From the NCBI GenBank assembly GCA_016125185.1, contig WGMG01000006.1, positions 496,001-560,000 of the forward strand: a stretch of DNA of 64,000 nt, read 5' to 3'. Below are positions 32,215 through 40,595 of this stretch, one piece after another. Each line of letters begins with the position of its first letter. Positions within the stretch are counted from its first letter, which is position 1. The notes under the pieces were generated by a model, which did no database searches, had not been told where the DNA came from, and was given only the letters and a program-made list of their open reading frames with translations. A program made the translations under genes and the position numbers. The stretch is from Armatimonadota bacterium. GTDB lineage: Bacteria > Armatimonadota > Fimbriimonadia > Fimbriimonadales > Fimbriimonadaceae.

Positions 32215-32220
32215 ATTTTG

Positions 32221-33306
32221 TTAGAGGGTGCCGCGGACGGCTTGCTCGCGCTCGATCGACTCGAAGAGAGCCTTGAAGTTGCCTTTGCCGAAGCTAGTCG
32301 CGCCCTTGCGGTTGATGATTTCGTAAAACAGCGTCGGCCGGTCGGTGATCGGCTTGGTGAAGATCTGGAGCAGGTAGCCCTCGTCGTCACGGTCCACCAA
32401 GATGCCAAGCTCGGCCAACACCTCGATGTCCTCGTCGATCTCACCCACCCGGTCGGGGAGCATGTCGTAGTACGTCTTCGGTACGCGCAGGAACTCGATT
32501 CCCCGAGCCCGTAACCGGCTGACTGTGTAGACGATGTCGTCCGTGCGGAGCGCGACGTGCTGGACGCCCGCGCCACCAAAGAACTCGATGTATTCGTCGA
32601 TCTGGCTCTTCTTCTTGCCCTGGGCTGGTTCGTTGATCGGGAACTTCACCCGCCCGTTGCCAGAGGCCATGACCTTCGACATCAGCGACGTGTATTCGGT
32701 TGAAATGTCATTGTCGTCGAAGCTGATGAGGTTTTTGAACCCAAGCACGTCCTCGTACCACTTCACCCAAACGTTCATTTGGCCAAGCTCGACGTTGCCC
32801 ACGCAGTGGTCGATCTCGATGATGCCGATGTCGTCGCCGGGTTCGTTTCGCTTCTTGAATCCGGGAAGGAAGTGGCCCCGGAAGTTGTCGCGGTTGATGA
32901 AGGTGTGGATCGTGTCGCCGTAAATATGGATCGACGCAAGGCGAACCTCGCCTTCATCGTTCTTAAGCGAAAACGGCTCGCGGGCTGGTTTCGCTCCGCG
33001 GCGAACCGCCTCGTGGAACGACCAATCGACGTCGTCGACTTCAAATGCAATGTCCTGAACGAAGTCACCGTGTATGGCCAGCGCTTCGGCGATGGCATGC
33101 CCGGGTCGGACAGGGGCGGTCAACAGGAGCCGAACGTCGTTCTGCTCCAACAGGTAGTCCACCTCGTGCTTTAAGCCGGTTTCCAGACCGTGGTAGCCGG
33201 TGATGCTGAAGCCAAAGACGTGTTGGTAGTAGTACGCCGATTGTCGAGCGTTGCCAACATAGTGCCGGATATGGTCAACCTTGCGAATGGGAAATGTATC
33301 TTGCAT
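32221..33306 (-). CDS. hppD: 4-Hydroxyphenylpyruvate dioxygenase
   Basis: The 361-residue protein has two VOC-type halves. The C-terminal half carries the iron ligands His167 (EIDHCVGNV), His250 (GVQHVAL) and Glu329 (LFYEIINR), and ends with RKGATSFGKGNFKALFESIEREQ. HPPD converts 4-hydroxyphenylpyruvate to homogentisate in tyrosine breakdown, with O2 and Fe(II). Its length and motifs are standard for the bacterial enzyme. No homogentisate dioxygenase or fumarylacetoacetase is in the window, so the remaining pathway lies elsewhere, or homogentisate is made for quinone or pigment. The start at 33306 is supported by VDHIRHYVGNA at the usual distance. Confidence 0.95.
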   Translation of the reverse strand: MQDTFPIRKVDHIRHYVGNARQSAYYYQHVFGFSITGYHGLETGLKHEVDYLLEQNDVRLLLTAPVRPGHAIAEALAIHGDFVQDIAFEVDDVDWSFHEAVRRGAKPAREPFSLKNDEGEVRLASIHIYGDTIHTFINRDNFRGHFLPGFKKRNEPGDDIGIIEIDHCVGNVELGQMNVWVKWYEDVLGFKNLISFDDNDISTEYTSLMSKVMASGNGRVKFPINEPAQGKKKSQIDEYIEFFGGAGVQHVALRTDDIVYTVSRLRARGIEFLRVPKTYYDMLPDRVGEIDEDIEVLAELGILVDRDDEGYLLQIFTKPITDRPTLFYEIINRKGATSFGKGNFKALFESIEREQAVRGTL

Positions 33307-33351
33307 CGTCGCAGTGTCCTTTTCCCTTATTGTACTTGCCAGCCGGTACGG

Positions 33352-34674
33352 TTACTGGTCCAGACCGTGGACTTCTCGGAAAGTCCCAATCCAACTCGTC
33401 AATTCGGGCGCGTACGTTGCCGAGTCAGTGGGCATCTGCGAGGCGCCCTTGGCGATCGACTCGACCGTCGCCGGTTTGAGGTCCCACAGTCGGTGCGACG
33501 ACAACTGATTGTTCTGAACGATGGCGATACCATCCTGGATTGAATACACCTGGGCGGGTTGTCCATCGATGTTGGCTTGGATCGGGCTCGCCTCGCTCGT
33601 CGTCAGCACGAAGTTGCTCAACCACTGCTTGAACTGCACCAGGTTTTCGTACTTCTTGATCATCACCATGCCTTGGGTCGAAGTGGCTCCCGGTGAAGCC
33701 TGAATCTCGGCGGCGACGCCCGCGTAATCGTAGGCATTGGTCTTGGCGGCGATGTCGGAAATCTGGTCGGGAGTGAGGGAAATCGAGTCCGACGGAGCGT
33801 TGTTGTTCGCGGGGTCGTTTGCTGCCTGGTTATTGGCTACGGGGGCGTTATTGCCGTCCTTAAATCCGAGCCTCTGACGGATGTCCTTGGCTACTTCGCC
33901 ATCAGCCTTGCCCATCACGAATCCTCGGCCGTCGCGGCGGGCCTGCTCGTCGGCGGACTTTTGCGCGGCTCGTAGAAGAAAGATCGGCGAGGCGGCTGCG
34001 AAGATGAGGATGACGGCGGCGATAAGGAAAAGCGCTCCGCGACGACCAGTCGCACCATCGACTGCGTCGATGTTAGGCGCGACAAATAGCGAGTCGGCGA
34101 CCTGCTGACGGATCGCATCGTCGATCGGCGGAATTTCGAAAATCGGAATCGCTTCGGGAATGTTTCGTGCTCGCCTTGGGCCGAGGTATTTCGCCGAAAA
34201 ACGAACCTTGTCCTTCACCATATCGTGGAACTCGCGGGACATGGCGATTGAGTCTGGACGGGCAAGCGTTTCGATACGTGAAGCTTGGTTGACGCCGTCG
34301 CCCATCGTATTCTTGCCGTTGAGGATGATATCGCCAACATGAACCCCGATACGATGCTGAAGTACGCCGTCGATTGGTCGGCTGAGGCATTGACGGTGCA
34401 GGTCGCCCTGGATGGCAAGCGCGCACTGCATGCACGAAGTGGCGCTGTTGAAGACGATCATCATGCCGTCGCCCATAGTGTTCAGCACCTGGCCACCGTG
34501 GGCGGCTACCTGACGGTAGATGATGTCGAAATCACGGTTGAGCGCACGAAGCGTGCGCTGCTCGTCGATGGCGCTGTGCTTGCTAAAGCCGGCCACGTCG
34601 GTGAACATGATGGAGAGCGTACGACGCTCACCCCCTGTAGGGGCGATTCTCTGACTGCCTGGCTGGCCTGACAT
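33352..34674 (-). CDS. Class III adenylate/guanylate cyclase-like membrane protein
   Basis: The 440 residues begin with a class III cyclase domain (about 15-185): LSIMFTDVAGFSKHSA, NTMGDGMMIVFNSA, IGVHVGDIILNG and TMGDGVNQASRIETLA. The metal Asp residues are present. The substrate-specifying Lys is not obvious, so the nucleotide is uncertain. One membrane helix follows (about 215-240), then a periplasmic C-terminal region of 200 residues with no known domain. This inverted order, catalytic domain first, occurs in bacterial cyclases with tail sensors. I use the ATG at 34674; the longer frame needs a TTG. Monocistronic. Confidence 0.82.
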   Translation of the reverse strand: MSGQPGSQRIAPTGGERRTLSIMFTDVAGFSKHSAIDEQRTLRALNRDFDIIYRQVAAHGGQVLNTMGDGMMIVFNSATSCMQCALAIQGDLHRQCLSRPIDGVLQHRIGVHVGDIILNGKNTMGDGVNQASRIETLARPDSIAMSREFHDMVKDKVRFSAKYLGPRRARNIPEAIPIFEIPPIDDAIRQQVADSLFVAPNIDAVDGATGRRGALFLIAAVILIFAAASPIFLLRAAQKSADEQARRDGRGFVMGKADGEVAKDIRQRLGFKDGNNAPVANNQAANDPANNNAPSDSISLTPDQISDIAAKTNAYDYAGVAAEIQASPGATSTQGMVMIKKYENLVQFKQWLSNFVLTTSEASPIQANIDGQPAQVYSIQDGIAIVQNNQLSSHRLWDLKPATVESIAKGASQMPTDSATYAPELTSWIGTFREVHGLDQ

Positions 34675-34754
34675 TCTGTGATCTTCCAATAAGATTTTCC
34701 TCCGACCTTGAGAAGTTTAGACGGCACAAGTTCCGTTTTTGTGCCCTGAAAGGG

Positions 34755-34760
34755 TATATT
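34755..34760 (+). promoter_or_regulatory. -10 box of tRNA-Thr
   Basis: TATATT lies 16 nt before the tRNA 5' end. CACAA/TTGTG form a small inverted repeat just upstream. No convincing -35 is visible. Confidence 0.35.
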
Positions 34761-34776
34761 CGTTGTCTCACATCAG

Positions 34777-34851
34777 GCCGATGTAGCTCAGCGGCAGAGC
34801 AGCTGTTTCGTAAACAGCAGGTCACCGGTTCAAATCCGGTCATCGGCTCCA
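34777..34851 (+). tRNA. tRNA-Thr (anticodon CGT)
   Basis: Acceptor GCCGATG pairs with CATCGGC. The D arm is GCTC/GAGC, and the anticodon stem GCTGT/ACAGC holds loop TTCGTAA. The T arm is CCGGTTCAAATCCGG. The CCA is encoded. It reads ACG codons. The next 235 bases before the DoxX-like gene show no gene. Confidence 0.95.
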
Positions 34852-35086
34852 GAAGACTTCGAGGCCTTTCGGTGCTTCTTCTTAACATTACTTACCCAAT
34901 TGACGATTCGTTCATTGTGTAAGAGAAATCATGCATTTGGTTTCCACCCCGCCTCTCACCTAACAATCTAAGCCGAAACTTCGTTCGCAAGATTTTCAAT
35001 ATATTCCTGAGCGGCTGTCCGATTCTCCGTTTCCCATTCGTTGTCCCTTCGAAATCGAGCCAAAAAGCTCGTTCGAAAGGAAAGCC

Positions 35087-35497
35087 ATGACCACGACACG
35101 AATTTCATCGACGATCGGCGCGGCGGAAGTCAGCCGTGCCCAACTTTGGACCGGGCGCGTGCTCTGGTTCCTCACCGTCCCGTTCCTTATCATGGACGCG
35201 GGCATGCACATCGCCAAGCCTGCTCCAGTCCTCGAAGCTTGTCAAAAGCTTCAATTCCCGGTCGGAGCCATGACCTGGCTCGGGTTGGTCCAATTGGTCT
35301 GCTTGGCCCTCTACTTGATTCCGAGAACCGCGGTGCTGGGGGGCGTGCTCCTCACCGGCTACCTCGGCGGAGCCGTGGCAACCCACGTGCGGGTTGGCGA
35401 TCCGCTCTGGTTCCCGATCCTCCTCGGCGCGCTCCTCTGGATCTCGCTTTACTGCCGCGATGCTCGCGTTCGTGCCCTGATTTCACCCAGCAAATAA
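35087..35497 (+). CDS. DoxX-like family membrane protein
   Basis: The 136-residue protein has four predicted helices (about 22-40, 60-78, 84-100, 108-126) and motifs of the DoxX-like group: GRVLWFLTVPFLIMDAGMHIAKP, LGLVQLVCLALYLIPRTAVLGGVLLTGYLGGAVATHVRVG and ISLYCRDARVRALI. Such proteins are inner-membrane and poorly understood. They often accompany PhnB-like VOC proteins and are linked to stress or extracytoplasmic-function sigma loci. It starts at an ATG with AAGGAAA 6 bases upstream. It is followed after 12 bases by the PhnB-like gene, so the two form an operon. Confidence 0.82.
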   Translation: MTTTRISSTIGAAEVSRAQLWTGRVLWFLTVPFLIMDAGMHIAKPAPVLEACQKLQFPVGAMTWLGLVQLVCLALYLIPRTAVLGGVLLTGYLGGAVATHVRVGDPLWFPILLGALLWISLYCRDARVRALISPSK

Positions 35498-35509
35498 AAG
35501 AAGAAAACC

Positions 35510-35929
35510 ATGAAAACACTCAATCCCTATCTCAGCTTCGGCGGAAAGTGCCGAGAGGCTATGTCGTTCTACAAGACCTGCTTTGGCGGCGAATTGAATA
35601 TCATGACCGTCGGCGAATCGCCGATGGGCGCTCAGAGTAGCGACGACGAAAAAAGCAAGATCATGCACTCGTGTCTGATGTTCGAGGGCGGCACCATCAT
35701 GGCCACCGACATGAGTCCTTGCAACGCAGCACCGAACGCTCCCACGACCTCGATCGCCCTCGACTGCACGTCGAGCGACGAAGCCGAGCGACTGTTCAAG
35801 GCGTTCGAGGATGGCGGCGCGGTGGTCTGCCCCCTTGGCCCAGCGTTCTGGGGCGGCATCTTCGGTGCGGTTACCGACCGATACGGCGTCAACTGGATGA
35901 TGACGTTCAACGACCAGGCTCCGGCGTAA
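35510..35929 (+). CDS. PhnB-like VOC family protein
   Basis: The 139 residues show the PhnB/DUF3335-type VOC pattern: LNPYLSFGGKCREAMSFYKTCFGGEL, MHSCLMFEGGTIMATDM, and C-terminal WGGIFGAVTDRYGVNWMMTF. Homologues adopt the glyoxalase-bleomycin resistance fold. The metal residues of true glyoxalases are only partly present, and most members have no known substrate. It is cytoplasmic and co-transcribed with the DoxX-like gene, an association common in many bacteria. A GAAGAAAACC precedes the ATG. Confidence 0.85.
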   Translation: MKTLNPYLSFGGKCREAMSFYKTCFGGELNIMTVGESPMGAQSSDDEKSKIMHSCLMFEGGTIMATDMSPCNAAPNAPTTSIALDCTSSDEAERLFKAFEDGGAVVCPLGPAFWGGIFGAVTDRYGVNWMMTFNDQAPA

Positions 35930-35941
35930 GCTCCTTGGTTC

Positions 35942-35968
35942 TAGCCTCTGCCGGTTTGGCAGAGGCTA
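35942..35968. terminator. Bidirectional terminator
   Basis: TAGCCTCTGCC (35942-35952) and GGCAGAGGCTA (35958-35968) form a perfect 11-bp stem over GGTTT, between the convergent stops at 35929 and 35966. CTCTTTTC follows on the plus strand. The minus gene's stop codon is inside the stem. Confidence 0.7.
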
Positions 35969-37057
35969 CTGCACTCTTTTCAATGAGAGGAAGGCGTACT
36001 TGTCGTTCTTCGCGCCGAGCACGATCAGGTTGCCATCGTCGTCAACATTGAGACCCTTAACGAAGTCCCATCCGTCCTGATTCGGCGCGACATTCTTGAG
36101 GTCGACGGCCCTACCTCCCGAATAGATAAAGGCTGAGTCCGTCCCAAATGAGTTCGGGAAGGAGCCAGTTGCATATCCAAGCGTCGATGAGCCCATCACG
36201 ATGCCAAACGGAAATCCAACGACAGGGCGCATGTCGACTGGGCTTGTCGTTCCGGGCAACCAAAATGAGGCAATGGGGTAGCTGGGGCCGAGCCCGTAAG
36301 CGCCACTGATGGTGCCATCGGATGAAACCGAAGAGACGGTCGAGTACGTCGCGTCAGGAGTGCCCGAAATCAATTGGGCGCTGGCGGTGCGATCCTTCAC
36401 GTAAAACGCATTCCCAGGCTGGCCAACGACGACCCCGCCAGATTCGTCAAGGTGAAAGAGGTTTGCGTTGTAGGCATCGAAGGTATCGGCTGCGTAAATT
36501 TGAGGGTCAGCGTCTTCGTTGGCCCAATAGATGAGGTGGTACGCCGAGTAATTGATCGAAGCCACCCCGATGATCTCGCCCTTTTTGTTGGCGGCTCTGG
36601 CTGAAGAGTAGGTTGCGCCAGCCGGTTCTCTCAGCACTTTGATATGTCCGGTATCGAGGTGGTAGACGAGCCCAAACGGGTGGATGTATGAGTTGGCGGT
36701 AGGTTGTATAGTTCCCACGGCGATGTCGGCGTCGGAAAGGTTCAAAATTTGAATATAGGAATAGTCGATTCCGTCGTACGAACTATCAAATGCTTCGGCA
36801 ACATGGTTTTTAGCGGTTGGATCCAACCAAACGTCGATACCGGTACCAACACGCGCGACATGGCCCTTCGAGTTAAAGGCCATAAACGGAACGTTATCGG
36901 GAAAGAAGGTGGTCGTGCCGTCTAGCATGACCGGTGCGGCATATTGGAGCGAGTCGACGCTAGGACCACCCGTTGGACCCAGGAACATCGTCGAACCTCC
37001 ACACGCCAGAATTGTAGCTAGAAAAGCCGAAGAAGCAACGCGCCGCATGACCTTCAT
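35966..37057 (-). CDS. Secreted lipoprotein with HAF-type repeats
   Basis: The 363-residue protein has a lipoprotein signal (MKVMRRVASSAFLATILAC, lipobox ILAC) and a body of short beta repeats. These include FMAFNSKGHVARVGTGIDVWL, AARAANKKGEIIGVASI, VSSDGTISGAYGLG and LNVDDDGNLIVLGAKNDKYAFL. The alternation of D/N-x-G-x-I/V-x-G strands is the HAF (probable extracellular repeat) pattern. The 659-residue gene at 55323 shares it, including the YWANEDADP/YWTDKDADP motif. Probably outer-membrane-anchored; role unknown. TATAGT lies 8 nt before the ATG. Confidence 0.72.
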   Translation of the reverse strand: MKVMRRVASSAFLATILACGGSTMFLGPTGGPSVDSLQYAAPVMLDGTTTFFPDNVPFMAFNSKGHVARVGTGIDVWLDPTAKNHVAEAFDSSYDGIDYSYIQILNLSDADIAVGTIQPTANSYIHPFGLVYHLDTGHIKVLREPAGATYSSARAANKKGEIIGVASINYSAYHLIYWANEDADPQIYAADTFDAYNANLFHLDESGGVVVGQPGNAFYVKDRTASAQLISGTPDATYSTVSSVSSDGTISGAYGLGPSYPIASFWLPGTTSPVDMRPVVGFPFGIVMGSSTLGYATGSFPNSFGTDSAFIYSGGRAVDLKNVAPNQDGWDFVKGLNVDDDGNLIVLGAKNDKYAFLSLKRVQ

Positions 37058-37238
37058 CCCAATAAACTATATCCCTTATGGATTCGGGCCGTCCGGCAAT
37101 CGTGAAATTCAGACTAATCTTTAACGCTCTCCGTGGTCGGCTTTGAACTCAGCTCGGACAAATTAGCCCTGGGTTTGTTCACAAATAGCTGCAGAAAAAT
37201 TCTCCTTTACATGGAGTGTGTATAATCCCGATCCTGTT

Positions 37239-37715
37239 ATGCAATTTGGAGTTCAAGATGCGGTAACGCTCCTAGTGGAAACAAAACTAAAGGACGAATC
37301 TGGTCGGACACTTTGGATCGCCAACCACGCCATTCACTATTCCTTCATTGCGCCGCTCTACGCTCGTGAAGAAGGGCTTTGCTTGAGCGCTGATCCAAGA
37401 GAGAGCTACTCTCCAATGCCCTCGGGAAATGAACTGATGGTGTATCAAGCCGCTGGATTGATACCGAAGCATCTGCCAGAACCCAGACTCCAAACTTCCG
37501 ACTGGATCTTTGGATTTTTGCTTTGGTGGGTATTCATTGGAGTCACTGCTTACGAATTGATCAAGCGGAAAATTAAGAAAAAGTTTGGTCGCGAGAAAAG
37601 TGTAGCAACCCCCGCCGTAGAGCCCGTAGGAGAGCCGAAGACCGAGCCTCAGTCACAGGAAGCCGTTCCAAAGGACGAGGAATACGACGACGATTACGAC
37701 GAGGAAGAGGAATAA
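37239..37715 (+). CDS. Single-pass membrane protein with acidic tail, unknown
   Basis: The 158-residue protein has a soluble first 90 residues, one membrane helix (SDWIFGFLLWWVFIGVTAYELI), a basic stop-transfer KRKIKKKFGREK, and an acidic C-terminus rich in D/E/Y. I do not recognise it. The start is the ATG at 37239: the earlier in-frame GTG at 37218 overlaps a perfect TATAAT (37221-37226) and would fall ahead of the transcript. It stands alone, convergent with the lectin-like gene. Confidence 0.65.
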   Translation: MQFGVQDAVTLLVETKLKDESGRTLWIANHAIHYSFIAPLYAREEGLCLSADPRESYSPMPSGNELMVYQAAGLIPKHLPEPRLQTSDWIFGFLLWWVFIGVTAYELIKRKIKKKFGREKSVATPAVEPVGEPKTEPQSQEAVPKDEEYDDDYDEEEE

Positions 37716-37719
37716 CTGC

Positions 37720-38349
37720 TCAGACCGATCGCCAGCGGCACCAGTCAAACTCGGCGTAGCCGGACTTGGTCGGGCTCATCGCATAAACTCCGACCAGAGC
37801 GTCACCCGGTGATCGGAAGGGAAGTTGGATCGAACCGACCACTTCCATGCCTTCAATAATCTCAAAGCGCATTTGGCCTGCTTCGGCTCGCACTCGAAGG
37901 CGGGCGGAACCAAACTCAGAACGTTCCATGTCGAGCACAATCCGAGTACTTCGAAAGTCGGTAGTCCGCACTCGGTAACCAGCGGGCGTCACAAAAAGCT
38001 CGCATCGAAGCGTGGCGCTTTGGATACTGATTCCGGCTTCATCGTCGCCGGTCAAGAACGCCTCGATGCTGGCTTCGAACTCAACGTTCGCCAACTCACA
38101 CACTTGACCGATCCACGTGCATCGGCTGTCGTCGGGACCGTATGGGCAACCGGTAAGGATCAGATACCCGAGGCGCTCTTCGAGGGTGAGCAACCCCGGG
38201 TCTGACTCGTCGAACACCACCCACTCCGACGATAAGAGACCGTCAAAATCCTCGAACTGCCCCAAATCCTCGACCAAGCGAAGCAATGCCGGCGACGGCT
38301 TGTGCGGTGTCGCGGCTTGCTTGCGGTTGAGGGTCTTGGCGCTTTTCAT
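37720..38349 (-). CDS. Concanavalin-like (DUF1349-type) protein linked to xylanase
   Basis: The 209-residue cytoplasmic-type protein (no signal peptide) resembles the DUF1349/GH43-C2 beta-sandwich: FEASIEAFLTGDDEAGISIQSATLRCELFVTPAGYRVRTTDFRSTRIVLDMERS followed by GDALVGVYAMSPTKSGYAEFDWCRW. In that superfamily the sandwich accompanies beta-xylosidases or acts as a lectin. Its ATG comes 4 bases after the GH10 stop, so it is co-translated with the xylanase. Role inferred from context only; absence of a signal peptide is odd for a partner of an exported enzyme. Confidence 0.6.
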   Translation of the reverse strand: MKSAKTLNRKQAATPHKPSPALLRLVEDLGQFEDFDGLLSSEWVVFDESDPGLLTLEERLGYLILTGCPYGPDDSRCTWIGQVCELANVEFEASIEAFLTGDDEAGISIQSATLRCELFVTPAGYRVRTTDFRSTRIVLDMERSEFGSARLRVRAEAGQMRFEIIEGMEVVGSIQLPFRSPGDALVGVYAMSPTKSGYAEFDWCRWRSV

Positions 38350-38353
38350 GGCG

Positions 38354-39457
38354 TTACTTTCCGGTCAAGGCTTTGAAAACGGCTTCGAAAGCGGGTTTCG
38401 GCTTGTAGCCCTTGTCGAACAACAAAGCCGCCCCGCGCTTGCCCTGGGTTGAATCGGGAATCCAACTATGCCCATCGGTCATCCCCCAAAGCTGGATGCC
38501 TTCGCAGTTCTTGTAGCTGAGGCCCATCTTCACAAACGCTTCGTAGGAGGCCGCCTGTTGCTTCAGGTCGTCGGGGTTGGCCGGAATCTGACCGTAGCTG
38601 GGATCGTTTCGGGCCGCCTTTTCGATGGGAACCGAAAGGTCGAGTTCGGTCATCATGAACTTCAGATTGCGGTTTCGAATCTCGTCGAGCACACCATAGA
38701 ACTTATCGCCTGGTTGTGGAACCTCCACCGCCCAACGGTGGAATTGAAGGCCGATGCCGTCGATCGGCACATTTTTCGACTTCAAAAAGTCGACCATCTT
38801 CAGCATGTTCTCGGTCTTCGCTCCGCCGGTTTCCACACTGTAGTCGTTGTAGTACAGGTGGCACTTTGGATCAGCTTCGTGGGCAAATTGAAAGGCGTAG
38901 ACCAGGAAATCGGTGCCCAATTTGCGATACCAGAACGAGTCACGCAGGTTGAACGGGCGCGTGTTCGGCGCGTCGTCAATGGCTTCGTTGACCACGTCCC
39001 ACATGGCGATTTTGCCCTTGTAGCGCCCCACCACGGTTGTGATGTAGTCGTGCAGAATCTTCTTCGCCTGTTCGGGCGTGATGTCCTTCTCCATTTGCAT
39101 CAGCCAGCGGGGAATGGTGTAGCCACGGTCGCTGGCGTACACCAGCACATGGCCTCGAACCTTTAGCTTGTTGGCCTTCGCCCAGTCGATCAGGTAGTCG
39201 GGCTTGGAGAAGTCAATCTCGTCCAGACCCTTCCACATTGCCGGAGGCTTCAGGTCGTTCTCGGGCTCGATCATCGTAAAGTGGTCGAGAATCGACTGGC
39301 GGTACTGGCCGTCATCGATATTGTTCTTGACCCAGTCGCTCTGGACCGCGACTCCAAAATTGAGTCTATTCTTCTCGGCGAGGGGACGTAAATGATCCTC
39401 ACCGGGGCCGGCATTGGCCATTAGCATTGCCACCACAACATAGCAGGCTCGCGTCAT
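38354..39457 (-). CDS. GH10 endo-1,4-beta-xylanase
   Basis: The 367-residue protein has a short signal-like N-terminus (to about 17) and a full GH10 barrel. The acid/base Glu158 is in WDVVNEAID and the nucleophile Glu271 in MMTELDLSV. NFGVAVQSD, MIEPENDLKP and LWGMTDGHSW complete the family picture. It cuts xylan backbone linkages. The usual RGHTLVWH strand reads RGHVLVYASDRG here, losing the conserved Trp-His, which could alter the -1 site. It is followed by a lectin-like gene in the same operon and lies near GH115 and GH52 genes. TATAGT lies 11 nt before the ATG. Confidence 0.93.
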   Translation of the reverse strand: MTRACYVVVAMLMANAGPGEDHLRPLAEKNRLNFGVAVQSDWVKNNIDDGQYRQSILDHFTMIEPENDLKPPAMWKGLDEIDFSKPDYLIDWAKANKLKVRGHVLVYASDRGYTIPRWLMQMEKDITPEQAKKILHDYITTVVGRYKGKIAMWDVVNEAIDDAPNTRPFNLRDSFWYRKLGTDFLVYAFQFAHEADPKCHLYYNDYSVETGGAKTENMLKMVDFLKSKNVPIDGIGLQFHRWAVEVPQPGDKFYGVLDEIRNRNLKFMMTELDLSVPIEKAARNDPSYGQIPANPDDLKQQAASYEAFVKMGLSYKNCEGIQLWGMTDGHSWIPDSTQGKRGAALLFDKGYKPKPAFEAVFKALTGK

Positions 39458-39505
39458 CGCTTGCCGTTACTATACATGATTTAACGAAAAATCAGAACAG
39501 ATACC

Positions 39506-40279
39506 TTAAAGATTGAACGATTTCCACCGGGCGATAAGCCTTCGTGCCTGAGGAGGCTCGATCAAGCCATTCTGGCTGATGTGGTGGTCAAGTTCCTGGA
39601 TCAGCCAATCTGTCTCTGCCTGAATGAACGGCTTCAAACCTTTCGACTCGCCATACCCGGTCAGGTACTCGCGAGTGAATCGTCGCGTCATGCGGGCAAA
39701 GTCCTTTTCTGATCGATCGAGCAGGGGCGTGCAAAGCAGGAGCGAGACGGTGCGTGCGACGTCGCGTCGCGGATCGCCCCAACTGGAGTTCGTCCAGTCA
39801 ATGACGGCCGCGATGCCGTGAAAGTCGACCAAGATGTTGAGGGGATGATAGTCGAGGTGCAAGAGACTGGTACCGTCTTGGCGCATGGTGTCTTCGTGCA
39901 ACCGGCGATGGAGCCGACCAGCGGCTCGGCCCAGATGCGACATCGCCTCTGGCGAATCGCACGCATCCGAGAGCGTTTTTCCGTCGATCCATTCGAGCAC
40001 CATGCACGGGTGGCTTCGGAACATGCCGGAACGCAGAACGCCAGGAACCGGAATCCCAGCCGCCGAAGCCAAATTCATCGCCTGGATTTCGAAGCGGAAT
40101 TGCTCGGCCTGTTCAGGACGAAAAACCCGGAGGGCGGCGTAGCCCTCGTCGATCATCACCTTCCAGATTTGGGTGTCCATTCCCCCGGTCTCCTTCTGCA
40201 TGACGATGAAATCGCCGCAGTCGAGATACCGCAGAATGTCGGCAGGGTTGAACTGGATAGTTGCGTTAGGGGTAGCCAT
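39506..40279 (-). CDS. Aminoglycoside phosphotransferase (APH)-family kinase
   Basis: The 257-residue protein has the APH fold: VWK-type beta-lobe with EGYAALRVFRPEQAEQF, hinge MVLEWIDGKTLSD, catalytic loop LLHLDYHPLNILVD (Asp and Asn present) and metal-binding VIDWTNSSWGDPRRD. Family members phosphorylate small molecules such as antibiotics, choline, homoserine or sugars. The substrate here is unknown and resistance should not be assumed. I start at the ATG at 40279, whose TGATG overlap with the preceding small gene indicates coupling, rather than the longer frame inside that gene. Confidence 0.8.
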   Translation of the reverse strand: MATPNATIQFNPADILRYLDCGDFIVMQKETGGMDTQIWKVMIDEGYAALRVFRPEQAEQFRFEIQAMNLASAAGIPVPGVLRSGMFRSHPCMVLEWIDGKTLSDACDSPEAMSHLGRAAGRLHRRLHEDTMRQDGTSLLHLDYHPLNILVDFHGIAAVIDWTNSSWGDPRRDVARTVSLLLCTPLLDRSEKDFARMTRRFTREYLTGYGESKGLKPFIQAETDWLIQELDHHISQNGLIEPPQARRLIARWKSFNL

Positions 40280-40500
40280 CAAGCGCCTTCGACCCAAAAC
40301 GCCCGATAAACGACGCCGTCGTCGCCAATCTTGTCTTCGGTCCTAAACTGGGGAGCCATGGTTGCCAAGTGGGAGACCCAATCGTTGCGTTCGCTTTGCG
40401 TCAGATTCTGAAACATGGCTTCTTCGTCTTGATTCCAAGGGCGGCCCTTGGCAGCTACGAAGAGGTCGGCAAAGCTGAAACAGCATTCGGGTCCTCGCAT
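40279..40500 (-). CDS. Small unknown protein upstream of APH kinase
   Basis: A 73-residue soluble protein (MRGPECCFSFADLFVAAKGRPW onward) with a helical middle QDEEAMFQNLTQSERNDWVSHLA and a beta end VYRAFWVEG. I do not recognise it. Two features support it as a real gene: TAAACT (40507-40512) stands exactly 6 nt before its ATG, and its TGA overlaps the ATG of the APH gene. It is probably leaderless and first in a two-gene operon. Confidence 0.6.
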   Translation of the reverse strand: MRGPECCFSFADLFVAAKGRPWNQDEEAMFQNLTQSERNDWVSHLATMAPQFRTEDKIGDDGVVYRAFWVEGA

Positions 40501-40595
40501 GCTCCCAGTTTACATGCGCAGGGACGCTACCCTTCAAATAGTACGAAATTTGTCGATGCGATCTGGTGACGGCGAGCGGTTAAACTGGCACCAGC
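40501..40595. promoter_or_regulatory. Divergent promoters
   Basis: Minus strand: TAAACT at 40507-40512, 6 nt from the small-gene ATG. Plus strand: TAAACT in GCGGTTAAACTGGC, 9 nt from the S37 ATG at 40596. Both boxes are identical. Confidence 0.45.

Noticed and set aside
39506-40279. Aminoglycoside resistance gene
   Set aside because: The kinase fold is clear but the family has many non-antibiotic substrates and nothing here specifies an aminoglycoside.
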